The notes beneath the pieces are model-generated. The model made no database searches, was not told the origin of the DNA, and saw only the letters and a program-made list of their open reading frames with translations. A program made the translations under genes and the position numbers. Source: Mesaphorura yosii (Eukaryota > Arthropoda > Collembola > Poduromorpha > Tullbergiidae). Taken from it: DNA of 64,000 bases. Of the stretch, positions 12,201 to 21,287 are shown piece by piece; position 1 is the first letter of the stretch, and every line of letters starts with the position of its first letter. Where the stretch lies: NCBI GenBank assembly GCA_009869945.1, contig WIXG01000083.1, positions 1-64,000 on the forward strand. The letters run 5' to 3'.

Positions 12201-14956
12201 TATGAATTTCTGATTGGATGCGTCCCTTTCTTTGGCGAAACTCCAGAAGAACTATTTGCACACACTGTGAATGGTAAGATGCAAGAATTAGAATTTCGAT
12301 TTCTGGCTAAATATTAGTTCGTATTCAATTCGTACATTAGATGACATTGAATGGCCCGAAGAGGATGATTGCCCCGTGTCAATGGAATCTAAAGATGTGA
12401 TATCTGCTCTCCTTCAACACAATCCGAGAGATCGCCTTGGTACAGCAGGTAAATTCCAGGCGTAAATAAGCGAGTTGAGTTGACTGCAGCCATTAACTGA
12501 ATAATGATTTAACTAATTAGGTGCACAAGAAGTCAAAGATCATGTTTATTTCGACGGTGTGAACTGGAACTCACTTCTTCGACAGAAAGTAGAATTCGTT
12601 CCGCAGTTGGAAGATGAAGAGGACACCTCCTACTTTGACTGTAAGGACATATTCGTGCACCATCGAATCCTGACATGATCCGCATATATCTCAATTATTA
12701 CTCATTGATCCTTCCAGCACGGGTGGACAGATATCAACATCCAGTGGAAATCGAAACTGACGACACAGACGAGTCTCCTCTGCTTGGATTTTCCTCATGC
12801 TCACACCGCTATCGAAAAACCCAAACGAAAAGCAAGCTCAGTGATACAACGAGTGATTTGGACACTGGAGATCGTATGGACTCAAGTGGAACTGGCAGTG
12901 ATGGCTCGGTCAAATGCTCAGCTGAATTAACACCGAAAGTGGCTATTACCACGGAGCCTCAGAAACTGGCAGCCAAACTTACAAGCGATAATGATGATTC
13001 GGGCTCAACAAACCATACTGCCAGTACCAGCTCGAATGGGAAACTTGTGGGTGTCTTTAGTACTCCAGAATCTTCTCAAACTGAAAGCGAAGAAATGTCT
13101 CCACAGATGCATCGCAAACGACGAAATTATAAGGAAGTTTTGCCAAGGTTTTCTATTTCGTCAACTCCTGATAGCAACCAAGCTAGTTTGCAAGAGGATT
13201 TATCAGGTAAAAAGGAAGTAAAACTGACTCCAACTATCATGAAACCACCATTACACCAATCCACTCCAAAAGTTGAAATTCAGAACGTGTCTGGCACTGG
13301 GAAGATTTTCACGAAGAGTGCTTCTGCGCTCGCTCTTTCACTTCATATACCTCCAGAAGGTGAGGGGTCGTACATGGTCACGCCCACTGTTCCCGCAGTG
13401 CAGTCTCCTGGAGGATCAAGCACTGCCAGCTCTCGCGATACATCACCCTGTCGGGACCTTTGTCCAATGGTCAACAGTTTAAAGCCTCCAATCATAATCA
13501 GGAAGGGCCCACGTGGTTTAGGATTTACGATTCGTGCAATCAGAGTCTACTTTGGCGACAGTAACGTATATACAGTGCAACATCTGGTCAAGGAGGTGGC
13601 AGAAGGAAGTCCTGCTTTCGAAGCCGGTCTCCGTGGCGGAGATTTGATTACTCAGGTAGCCTTAAGTTAAATTTTAATTTCAATGGTCCATGAGTTTCAT
13701 CATCCCCTTTCACGTTTTACTAAGCTAACCCTTAATTTCTTCAGGTCAATGGAGAGTCAATTCAGGGGCTTCTTCACACTCAAGTTCTACACCTGCTCAT
13801 GGGAGGTGGTGATCAATTGACTTTGATTGCAACTCCACTTGAGAATACTTCCATTCGGTCAGGAGGCCGTCGTAGAGAGCCTGGCCAGTCAAAAATGGCT
13901 CGCACACCATTAGTCAAGAAAAAGAGCAAGAGAGACAGCGTGGAGAAGCGCAGAAAGTCCTTATTTCTAAAGACATTGAATTGCAAGCGATCTGGATCAG
14001 GACAGGAGTCGCCTCAATTACGAGTATCTCGTGGAAATGGGTCTCTCACGCCCAGCCGAAGCTTTCAGTCACTTGCGACCTCAGTCGATAGCACACAACA
14101 AACAGGATCTCCCACCAAAGGACACTCGCGCTCTCCACCGCTCCCGCGCATATTTTCCCTATCGGACTCTCCACACTCAACCGCTAATTCCAGTCCCTCC
14201 AGTTCTCCTGGTTCTTCTCTTCCAGACAGTCCAGCTACTGGTCCCTCGTGTTTACTAGGACCTCACTTTCAAAGACCGTCCAGCTTGCATGGGCTCAAGC
14301 ACAAACTCCATCATCACCATGCGTCGAGCAAAAGTATTCATTCACCGAACAGACGAAAATCTGTGGGGCACATTCCATTGAGTCCTCTTGCCAGGACTCC
14401 ATCTCCATCTCCGATCTCATCATCGCCAACAAGATCTCCAAGTCCCCTCGCTGTGTCCGGATACCAAAATGCATCTTCATCGTCTGTCTCATCTTCATTG
14501 AGTCCAGCGACAGTTGCAAGCAAGAAGCCATTTAGTCGAGCTAAGAAGACCGAACCGGGCTCCCCTCTCCTACGGCGAGCGTTGTCACCCGATCGCCATC
14601 ATCCGAGAAGCAGCGAAGTGAAGGCGATTTCGCCGCTTTGCATTCCGGCTCCGAAAGTTACAATATCGTCACCGCCGAAAGTAACAATCACGTCTCAGGC
14701 CTGCTTTCCTGCCACCGGGACGTCCTCAGTTAGCTGTACAATCACCACAGGAGATAACTCTGATGCTGTTTTACGAAGAAATCGGCCTGTAGAAGGGCAA
14801 GTGACCGAGGTGAATCGTCATAGCGCACCTCCCGTCACGTCCAGCACGACAGAAGCACACTCTACGAGTGCATCTGGTCCCATGGTTCTTCCGCGTATTG
14901 CAGAGGAAAAGGATTCTCCCAGAGAAGACAGCGCGTCGACACCCGTAGCGAAGTAA
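3263..14956 (+). CDS. MAST: Microtubule-associated serine/threonine kinase (MAST family)
   Basis: Coding exons: 3263-3421, 3493-3633, 3711-3888, 3975-4063, 8132-8329, 8574-8682, 9061-9209, 9627-9799, 10319-10394, 10584-11046, 11120-11472, 11573-11745, 11824-11894, 11974-12066, 12139-12273, 12341-12448, 12521-12640, 12718-13655, 13745-14956. All phases agree, giving about 1645 residues. The 3263 ATG is the first in-frame ATG after a stop at 3212. Domains: a novel-looking N-terminus (1-100); MAST signatures LGRSAP, HRKSLI, TSPTLPP, SPLDSPR and [15 protein letters not shown] (about 160-340); the pre-kinase domain with [12 protein letters not shown] and [19 protein letters not shown] (about 400-578); an AGC kinase (626-about 905: [12 protein letters not shown], Lys655, HRDLKPDN 747-754, DFG 767-769, GTPEYIAP); the AGC tail with EDTSYFD; a PDZ domain (about 1186-1270, GLGF 1196-1199); and a Ser/Pro-rich tail with SSLHGL and [13 protein letters not shown] as in vertebrate MASTs. 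In flies the orthologue is drop out (dop). The kinase should be active because all catalytic residues are present. The exon-5 acceptor and the true N-terminus are the least certain parts. Confidence 0.94.
4064..8131 (+). other. Large MAST intron 4 (about 4.1 kb)
   Basis: This intron joins phase-0 exons 4 and 5 and is by far the longest in the gene; most of the others are 67-100 bp. The exon-5 acceptor used is TCATGAAG, ending at 8131, because the nearer CTGCAG (ending 8120) would give an immediate stop. An ATG at 8126 is in frame with exon 5, so a downstream promoter with a start there is possible. A candidate alternative first exon lies at 5648-5740. The remainder shows nothing recognisable. 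Confidence 0.6.
5648..5740 (+). CDS. Candidate alternative first exon of MAST
   Basis: An ATG in good context (GGGCCATGGG) opens 31 codons that end exactly at a GTGCGT donor in phase 0. This is compatible with MAST exon 5 (8132) or exon 6 (8574). The surrounding 150 bp is more GC-rich than the rest of the intron. Vertebrate MAST genes do use alternative short N-termini upstream of the conserved RKSLI block. A second overlapping frame starting at 5641 is also open to the same donor, so the frame is uncertain. No homology of this peptide is recognised. Confidence 0.25.
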
Positions 14957-15450
14957 TTCCGTGCGTTCACAAAGCAAGAAAGAACACACATTCCCCACAT
15001 TTCTTTAAAAAGGAACGAAGCTTTTACTTTATGTTTGGTTAGTTCCGAGCGCATTTGGTTTAAGTAGATTCTTGGGAACATTTGAGTGATCAATCACTTA
15101 TCATGTGATGTATTTGTAGTTTCATGAACTTAGATAGTGAGGGCTTAGTTCCAATAGTCAAAACGAATATACTCATGTCGCATCTTTTACACTGAACAAT
15201 TAACTTTTCTACTCTAAGTTCACGGAAGCTATTAACTAAATACTTGTGTTATAGTATAGAAAAACTGCCGTGACGAACGCAAACGTAGTATTAACAATGT
15301 TGCATTATTCTTCACATGTCTAAAAGAGAAGCGAATCAAATAAGTTTTGGCAGTGTCAAAAATAAATGTAAACATGCGTCGAACATTGTGGCATTAATAC
15401 TCTCAAGTATTCCTCGAATTGGTTGAATAAAATTTAGTTTAAATCCAACC
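14957..15450 (+). other. MAST 3' UTR with poly(A) signals
   Basis: After the TAA at 14954-14956 the sequence becomes AT-rich and non-coding. Canonical AATAAA hexamers occur at 15361-15366 and 15426-15431 and mark the likely transcript end. Minus-strand open frames in this stretch lack splice or protein support. Confidence 0.6.
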
Positions 15451-16729
15451 AGTTTTGTGCTCTTTCCCATTGATTCGCCTCGCCTCCGGCGCCGAGAGCG
15501 GAAGATACGCATAATTAAACTGGAGAACTTTCGCCAAAAGGCGCGGAAGTAGTGAGTGTCGACCATCGTGTCAATTGCATGAGAAATGCCTGTCATTTGC
15601 AGGATGATGGAACTTCACCCAAGGAAGAGATTATGCGAGAATAGCGAGCAGAAGTAATTTCTCTGGCCAAGGATCCTCAAGTACGTGGTACGTGTAACGC
15701 TTGCGAACGAGTCTAATTCTTGAGAAAAGATCGCCATCGTGATATTAGTGCCTCAGACAAGACAGAAACCTGAGAAACAGAAGAGCATTTAGAATGGAGG
15801 ACAAGCTTCCCTGTAAGATGCATCCTGATTTAGTGAGCAAGAAAGCTGCTTTCAAACTGTATGCCTCAAGAAACTGGTTACGAGGAGTAAGAAAAGAACT
15901 GCGTAGGGTTATGTTGTTACGTTATTTGTTTACATTTGTACTTTAATTTTGTATTTACAAACTTATCAAAATTACTTCATAAAAGTCACAAAGGTGAATC
16001 TTTACGCTTTTGTTGTTGAAACGTTCCTCGAACTTTGAACGGGAAGGCGGGTAAACATACCTCTACAAATACTAAACATGATATCTCGCATCCATCGTTT
16101 CCACGATTCATTGTTCTGCATGGAAAATTTAGGTGTTATCCGAGCCTCGAGTTGCGGTGACCCATGAATCTCAATAGTTAGAATTTGATAGAGCGCTGTG
16201 TCATATCAATCAATGAATCGCCGTTTGAACAGGACACTGGAGGAAAACTCATAATTTTCTCAAGGGCACGATTAAAGATTTGATTTACCTTATGCGGGGG
16301 TTGTGCAAAATGTGCATGGTTATTTATGTAACGCCTAGTTGGAATCCGTAGAAGAATTTTAATTATAAAATTTAAAACTGAGATTAAATGAGATTACTGT
16401 ACTTGTTCATGGGCTATCCTATTCATAGCACGAATGCAGATGGGGCAATGTGGCACTCCAGGTTGAGCTACACGGAGCAGTGCAAAGCTCCTTTCTCTTT
16501 CCATAATATACGAGACAAATGCCAACCCTCTCATGGGATGGTCGGTGAAAGTCGGGCACACAAGTCAGTGTGAGCTCGGAAGACAGACAGACGGGTTTGG
16601 ACTTGGACTGTTGGATATTCAGTTTTAGTTGTACCCTCTGCTAGGTTTAATTTTATCACCCTACCAGTGTTTAAGCTTAAATATGAAATCAGTAGTAGTG
16701 CCTACAGGGTTTTGTGAGTACCGCAGATA
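15451..16729 (+). other. Intergenic spacer and probable MuSK/Nrk promoter region
   Basis: This spacer of about 1.3 kb separates the MAST poly(A) site from the receptor gene and should contain the receptor's promoter and 5' UTR. No clear TATA box or initiator stood out. A 31-codon open stretch at 15794-15886 (MEDKLPCKMHPDL...) ends at a good GTAAGA donor. It is in phase 0 and so does not match receptor exon 2 (phase 1), and no partner exon was found. Confidence 0.4.
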
Positions 16730-16753
16730 ATGGCAATGACACTTGCAAAATGA
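16730..16753 (+). promoter_or_regulatory. Short upstream ORF overlapping the receptor start codon
   Basis: ATGGCAATGACACTTGCAAA followed by ATGA gives a seven-codon frame (MAMTLAK) whose TGA overlaps the receptor start as ATGATG. If the 5' UTR covers this point, it could limit or re-initiate translation of the receptor. The arrangement is visible in sequence; the effect is inference. Confidence 0.4.
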
Positions 16754-19700
16754 TGACGGGAGGGAATAAACCTGGCGGCTTTCTGGCATCCATCTTCCTT
16801 GTCACAGTCAAAATCTTGACAGTAGCGTCTTCCGGAGCTGCCGACAACGCTCACTCAGGTAGAACTTTAAACTGAGAAGTTAAACGAACAGCCGACTTAA
16901 CTGATAGAATTAATTTTGCAAAAACAGGCTCCTTCTTCGACGTCCTTCCTATAAATGTCACCGTCAACGAAAATGACAAGGCGGTGTTGCACTGCGCTGC
17001 TTCTCGCCATCCCGATGCAACAATAAGCTGGTTTCAAAAATCGAAACATGAAGTTACCACGGACAAGGAGAAGCAAATCGAGGTCACTCCACAAGGCTCC
17101 CTAATCTTCCATGCAGTCAAACACGCTGACGAAGGATTCTACCAGTGCTCTGCCCGAGTTAACGATTCCAAGGTGTCAAACACTCACTGGGCCTATCTGA
17201 AAGTTGCCGGTAAGGCGAAATTCTATAAATCTGATCCCTTCTGTGGGCGCTGGGTATGGTATATTTCATTTAATCATAAATACCTTTCAGTGCCGGCGGT
17301 TTTGTATGAACACACCACAACAAGCACTGCTGAATGGGGACAAAGGTTTGATGCCAAATGCTTTGCCGAAGGCGATCCACTTCCGATCGTCAAGTGGTAC
17401 ATTAATAATGAAGAGGTAGGCCAGAATTAGGTTCATCTCTTCAATTCGTAGACAGTTGAGCGAAACTTTGCAATTTATTCTAGGTATCCACTACGCTGCA
17501 TTCGGAAGAGATTCCGCAAACCATGGTGGAGGTAAAATAAATGAATTCTTGTATCTTTTCATCATATTAAGGAAACTTCTGTGGTGGCGCTCAGTTAATA
17601 TTCTCCAATTTTGTAGGAAAAGAAGGGACTCCTTCCAAAGGCCAAGGCAACCTTGAGAATATCCAAACCAGTGAAAATCATGAAAATTGCTTGTGAAGCT
17701 ACTAACGAAGTAGTTGGGCATACAGCACGTGACAGGAGAGAGTTCACCCTACAAGTAACTAACATTCCAGTACAACCAGGTAAAAGCGTTGACGAGCCAA
17801 TTTAATTTCTCTGACCTCAGCCTGATTCAAATTTGTATTTAACCTGGTCACCCTCTCGCACCAGGAATGTACAACGAGGAGGACTCGAAATACACAGAAC
17901 CTCCGACTGGAGCCTGTGCTCCGTACAATGGCAAAATCTGCAAGGGCCATAAAACAGGGCAGTACTGGTTTAATGCATCGGAAGGGAATGCCGGTGGATT
18001 GATTAATGAGCAAATCGCTACAGGGCTTTGGGAAGAATTGATTACGGGTCTCTACGAGCCATGTCGAAGTGCCGCAGAAGTAAGCGCCTAAAGTTGTGAT
18101 TGAATTAAACTGGTCCTCCTGCACTTCAAGGTTGTAGTTGTAATTGTACATGCATTTAAACAGAAATTGCTTTGCACTTACGCATTTCCAACATGTCTTC
18201 ATAAGTCCGGCTATCCTGTCGGTCTCCCGCTTTGTTACGAAGATTGTGTTGCCGTAAGGGATTTGTTTTGCTACCGAGAATGGGCCCTCATTGAAGACAA
18301 TAAGCTACGAGGAATTCAGTTCAAGACAAGAGGTCATTTTCGTCTCCCTGCCTGTGGCGGTCTTCCTCGTTTAAATGATACTTCCAATCCATGCTCACAT
18401 GCCAAGCTGACGGAAATGGTCCACAAGAATGTAACCAGTAAGTAAATGCATATCATTTAATCATTTATCTCTGAAGTTTATCACTCCAGGATTCCAGTCC
18501 GAATCTTATGCGGTTCTAACTATTGCATTTATGCTTTGTAGTTGATTGTATAAAAGGCAAGGGAAGATTTTACCAGGGGAAGGTGAACGTGACCAAGAAC
18601 GGGATTCCTTGTCAGCGCTGGGACAGCCAAGAACCACATACCCATAATCGCCCACCACCCGTGTTTCCTGAAATGAAGAACGCTGAAAATTACTGTCGCA
18701 ATGCCGGAGGAGAGGAGCCACAGCCGTGGTGCTACACAGCTGATCGAAACATCAGATGGCAATACTGCGACATACCCAGATGTGGTGCGTAATCCGTATC
18801 AATTAATCAAAATCCTTAGCTATAATTTTATGCGCCGAATTTTGATGCATGTTTCCAATCTGTAGAATCTGATGACACAATGACCACCCTCAACAACAAC
18901 AGAAAGGTGGAAATCAACACTGTTCACGTTCGGCCATCCAACGAGCATCATTACTCATTTAGCCTGGACATTTTCATGCAAAGCAAGGAATTCCTCTTCA
19001 TTTGTGTTACTGCCATTGGCGTTTTGCTTCTTTTTATTATTATTGGTATCATATGTCTGGCGACGTCCGAACGAAAGCCGAGATCGCCGGGATACGACCG
19101 AGCAGCTACGCAGGTAAGTGACTACAATTACACACATTACGAACTTTTGATTTTTTTTTATTTGATTGGTTGTATTTCTTGTAGGATGTTGAATTGCTGG
19201 ACTTGGACAAATTGGGAGACAATTCGGCGTATCACAGACATGGTTCAAGTTTGAATCCGAAGTTGGAGAAACTCGAGTATCCGCGCAATGACATCATTTA
19301 TATTCGAGACTTGGGACAAGGCGCATTTGGTCGCGTGTTTCAGGTTTGTCCGCTGCTAACATTAGTAACATTAGTACTATATCATCTACCATGTAACTCT
19401 TTAGGCTAAAGCGCCAGGATTGTTGAAAGGCGAAGAGTTTACGATGGTTGCGGTTAAAATGCTAAAGGAAGAAGCGTCAGAAGACCTGCAAGCTGATTTT
19501 GAAAGGGAAGCTTGTCTGCTGGCTGAATTTGATCATCCAAATATTGTGAAGTTGTTGGGAGTCTGCGCCATAGGAAAGCCAATGTGCTTGCTCCTCGAGT
19601 ACATGGGTTTAAGCGACCTGAACGAATTCCTCCGATCATGTTCTCCTTCTCAGTTCAAGAGCAACACACTGAATTCGGCAACAGGAGACTGGCGAGACAT

Positions 19701-20330
19701 TCATCTTTCCTATTTGGAAATGCTGGTAATCGCCCGACAAATTGCAGCTGGAATGGTCTATCTTTCAGACAGAAAATTTGTCCATCGGGATTTGGCCACA
19801 AGAAATTGTCTCATTGACGAGACCATGGCAGTGAAGATCGCGGATTTTGGCCTAAGCCAGAAGATTTATTTACATGTAATTAAATTCTTGCCATATCCAA
19901 GAGGTACATTTAAGTATAACCAGTACATAGAAAATTATCGTTTTAGGACTACTACAAGGGCCAGGAGGACGACGCAATACCAATCAGGTGGATGCCTTTG
20001 GAGAGTATTTTGTACAATAAGTACACCGTTGAGTCTGACGTGTGGGCCTTTGGGGTCTGCCTTTGGGAAATATTTTCGTACGCACTTCAGCCGTACTACG
20101 GCATGACCCACGAGGAAGTTGTCAAGTACATAAAAGATGGAAACATTCTGCAGCCACCGGACGGGTGTCCAACCCGAGTCTACGAACTGATGCGAATTTG
20201 CTTCCAAACAAATCCAGCAAATCGACCACCATTTCGCACGGTTTATTCAAATATTGACGAAATTCTTCGCGAAGAACAAATACAGACAAATCAATTCGCA
20301 TCAAACAAGTCATCTTCGTTGCAGCTGTAA
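16750..20330 (+). CDS. Nrk: MuSK/Nrk-family receptor tyrosine kinase (Ig-Ig-Fz-kringle-TM-kinase)
   Basis: Twelve exons in one consistent frame: 16750-16858, 16928-17209, 17291-17415, 17484-17531, 17617-17779, 17865-18079, 18164-18437, 18542-18784, 18866-19113, 19185-19343, 19405-19875, 19947-20330; 906 residues. A signal peptide (1-about 32) is followed by Ig1 (about 38-130, Cys in VLHCAAS and YQCSA), Ig2 (about 131-242), a Frizzled CRD rich in cysteines (about 255-390), a six-Cys kringle (about 407-486), a membrane helix (about 529-553) and a tyrosine kinase. The kinase shows GQGAFG (613-618), VAVK Lys640, HRDLATRN (HRD 749-751), DFG (769-771), an activation-loop YxxxYY (Tyr777, 781, 782) and WMPLES. 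Runs such as [14 protein letters not shown] and [18 protein letters not shown] match vertebrate MuSK closely, more so than Ror. The family senses secreted ligands (Wnt or agrin/LRP4 type) at the cell surface, MuSK acting at synapses. The protein ends in SLQL, a possible PDZ ligand. All catalytic residues are intact. Confidence 0.95.
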
Positions 20331-20780
20331 ATGTTGTCCTCGTCGCTCTGAAATGTATGAACGTCTGTAGCTATTGCCGGTTAGGGATATAGTTCCATTT
20401 GTTGTTATCGTCTTTCTTAACATTCTGCTAGTCTATTTTCTTCCAATTGAGTGCTGCTAATCGAAGTATTTCATTGCATTTCATTACAACGTACGAGACT
20501 GAGTTTGAATCTCTAATGTTGTGCCAGCATCACCAATGACTGCCGCCAAAGACTTGCCACTTGATCTATTCTAGTATGTTTTTTTCGTAGAAAAGAAACC
20601 AAACAGTTGTGTTCAAGTTTTGTACTACCAAAAGTAACTTTGTACATTTTGCTGCTCGCATTCTTGAATTTGTACGTTTTCTAGCAATTTATGGTAACAT
20701 TAGAAAAAGCGCATGTTGTGTAGAGTTTCCAATTGTAACCTTACTGCCATTGTTAATAAAAATTTGAAAAGGAAAACTAT
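20331..20780 (+). other. Receptor 3' UTR with poly(A) signal
   Basis: This AT-rich non-coding sequence follows the TAA at 20328-20330. AATAAA at 20755-20760 is followed by AAAATTTG and a T/G-containing stretch, consistent with cleavage near 20775-20790. Confidence 0.6.
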
Positions 20781-21137
20781 TGTTGCAGTTTCTTGCCTTC
20801 TGCAATTTTCCTGGAACAACGTCCAACATGAGTTCAGCTCAGCGTTGCAATTTCTTTCGCTTTTATTTTAATACACACTTAGACTTGTTCTAGCGATACA
20901 GTTGTAATCGTGCCAGACTGACAATTTTTATTAAGATAGCCGCCAGTGCAATTACGGCACTACAACGCCATAATGGCGTCAGGTGACTGCTAAATGCTAA
21001 ATGAATTGTAGTTACGCATTCATACTTTTCGATTTTAAATGATAATGTAATACTTCCGTTTTTACTTGAGTGTAACGTTACGCTACAGTAGCGAAGAACG
21101 CCTACGGAATGAAACGTTGACCTTTACCTCACAAACC

Positions 21138-21287
21138 ATGCAAGCAAGCAGGCAAGAATGGATTGTTATGCTTCTGCTTCTATTAATTGGCTCGGTCGTC
21201 AGAGGATTTCAGCGTACAGTGAAAGCACACGATCATCTCATTCTCATCTCGACGCTCCGTGCCGCATCAATTCCAACGAAGGGCTGA
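21138..21287 (+). CDS. Small ORF with signal-peptide-like start
   Basis: An ATG in good context (ACCATGC) opens 49 codons beginning MQASRQEW, followed by a hydrophobic IVMLLLLLIGSVV core and a plausible cleavage site after VVRG. This is typical of a secreted or membrane protein's first exon. The remainder is short and ends in TGA. It could be a small secreted peptide, the first exon of an unrecognised gene (a GTGAAA donor after CGTACA is possible) or chance. Confidence 0.25.
   Translation: MQASRQEWIVMLLLLLIGSVVRGFQRTVKAHDHLILISTLRAASIPTKG

Noticed and set aside
14295-15093. Minus-strand open frames across the MAST C-terminal exon and 3' UTR
   Set aside because: They are shadows of the Ser/Pro-rich coding exon, which suppresses stops on the opposite strand.
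17759-18202. 147-codon minus-strand ORF over the Frizzled exons
   Set aside because: It overlaps splice sites and the well-supported + strand exons; it has no domain of its own.
16750-20330. Assignment to Ror instead of MuSK/Nrk
   Set aside because: The domain order is shared with Ror, but kinase segments such as [14 protein letters not shown] and the LNPKL-LEYPRN juxtamembrane match MuSK.
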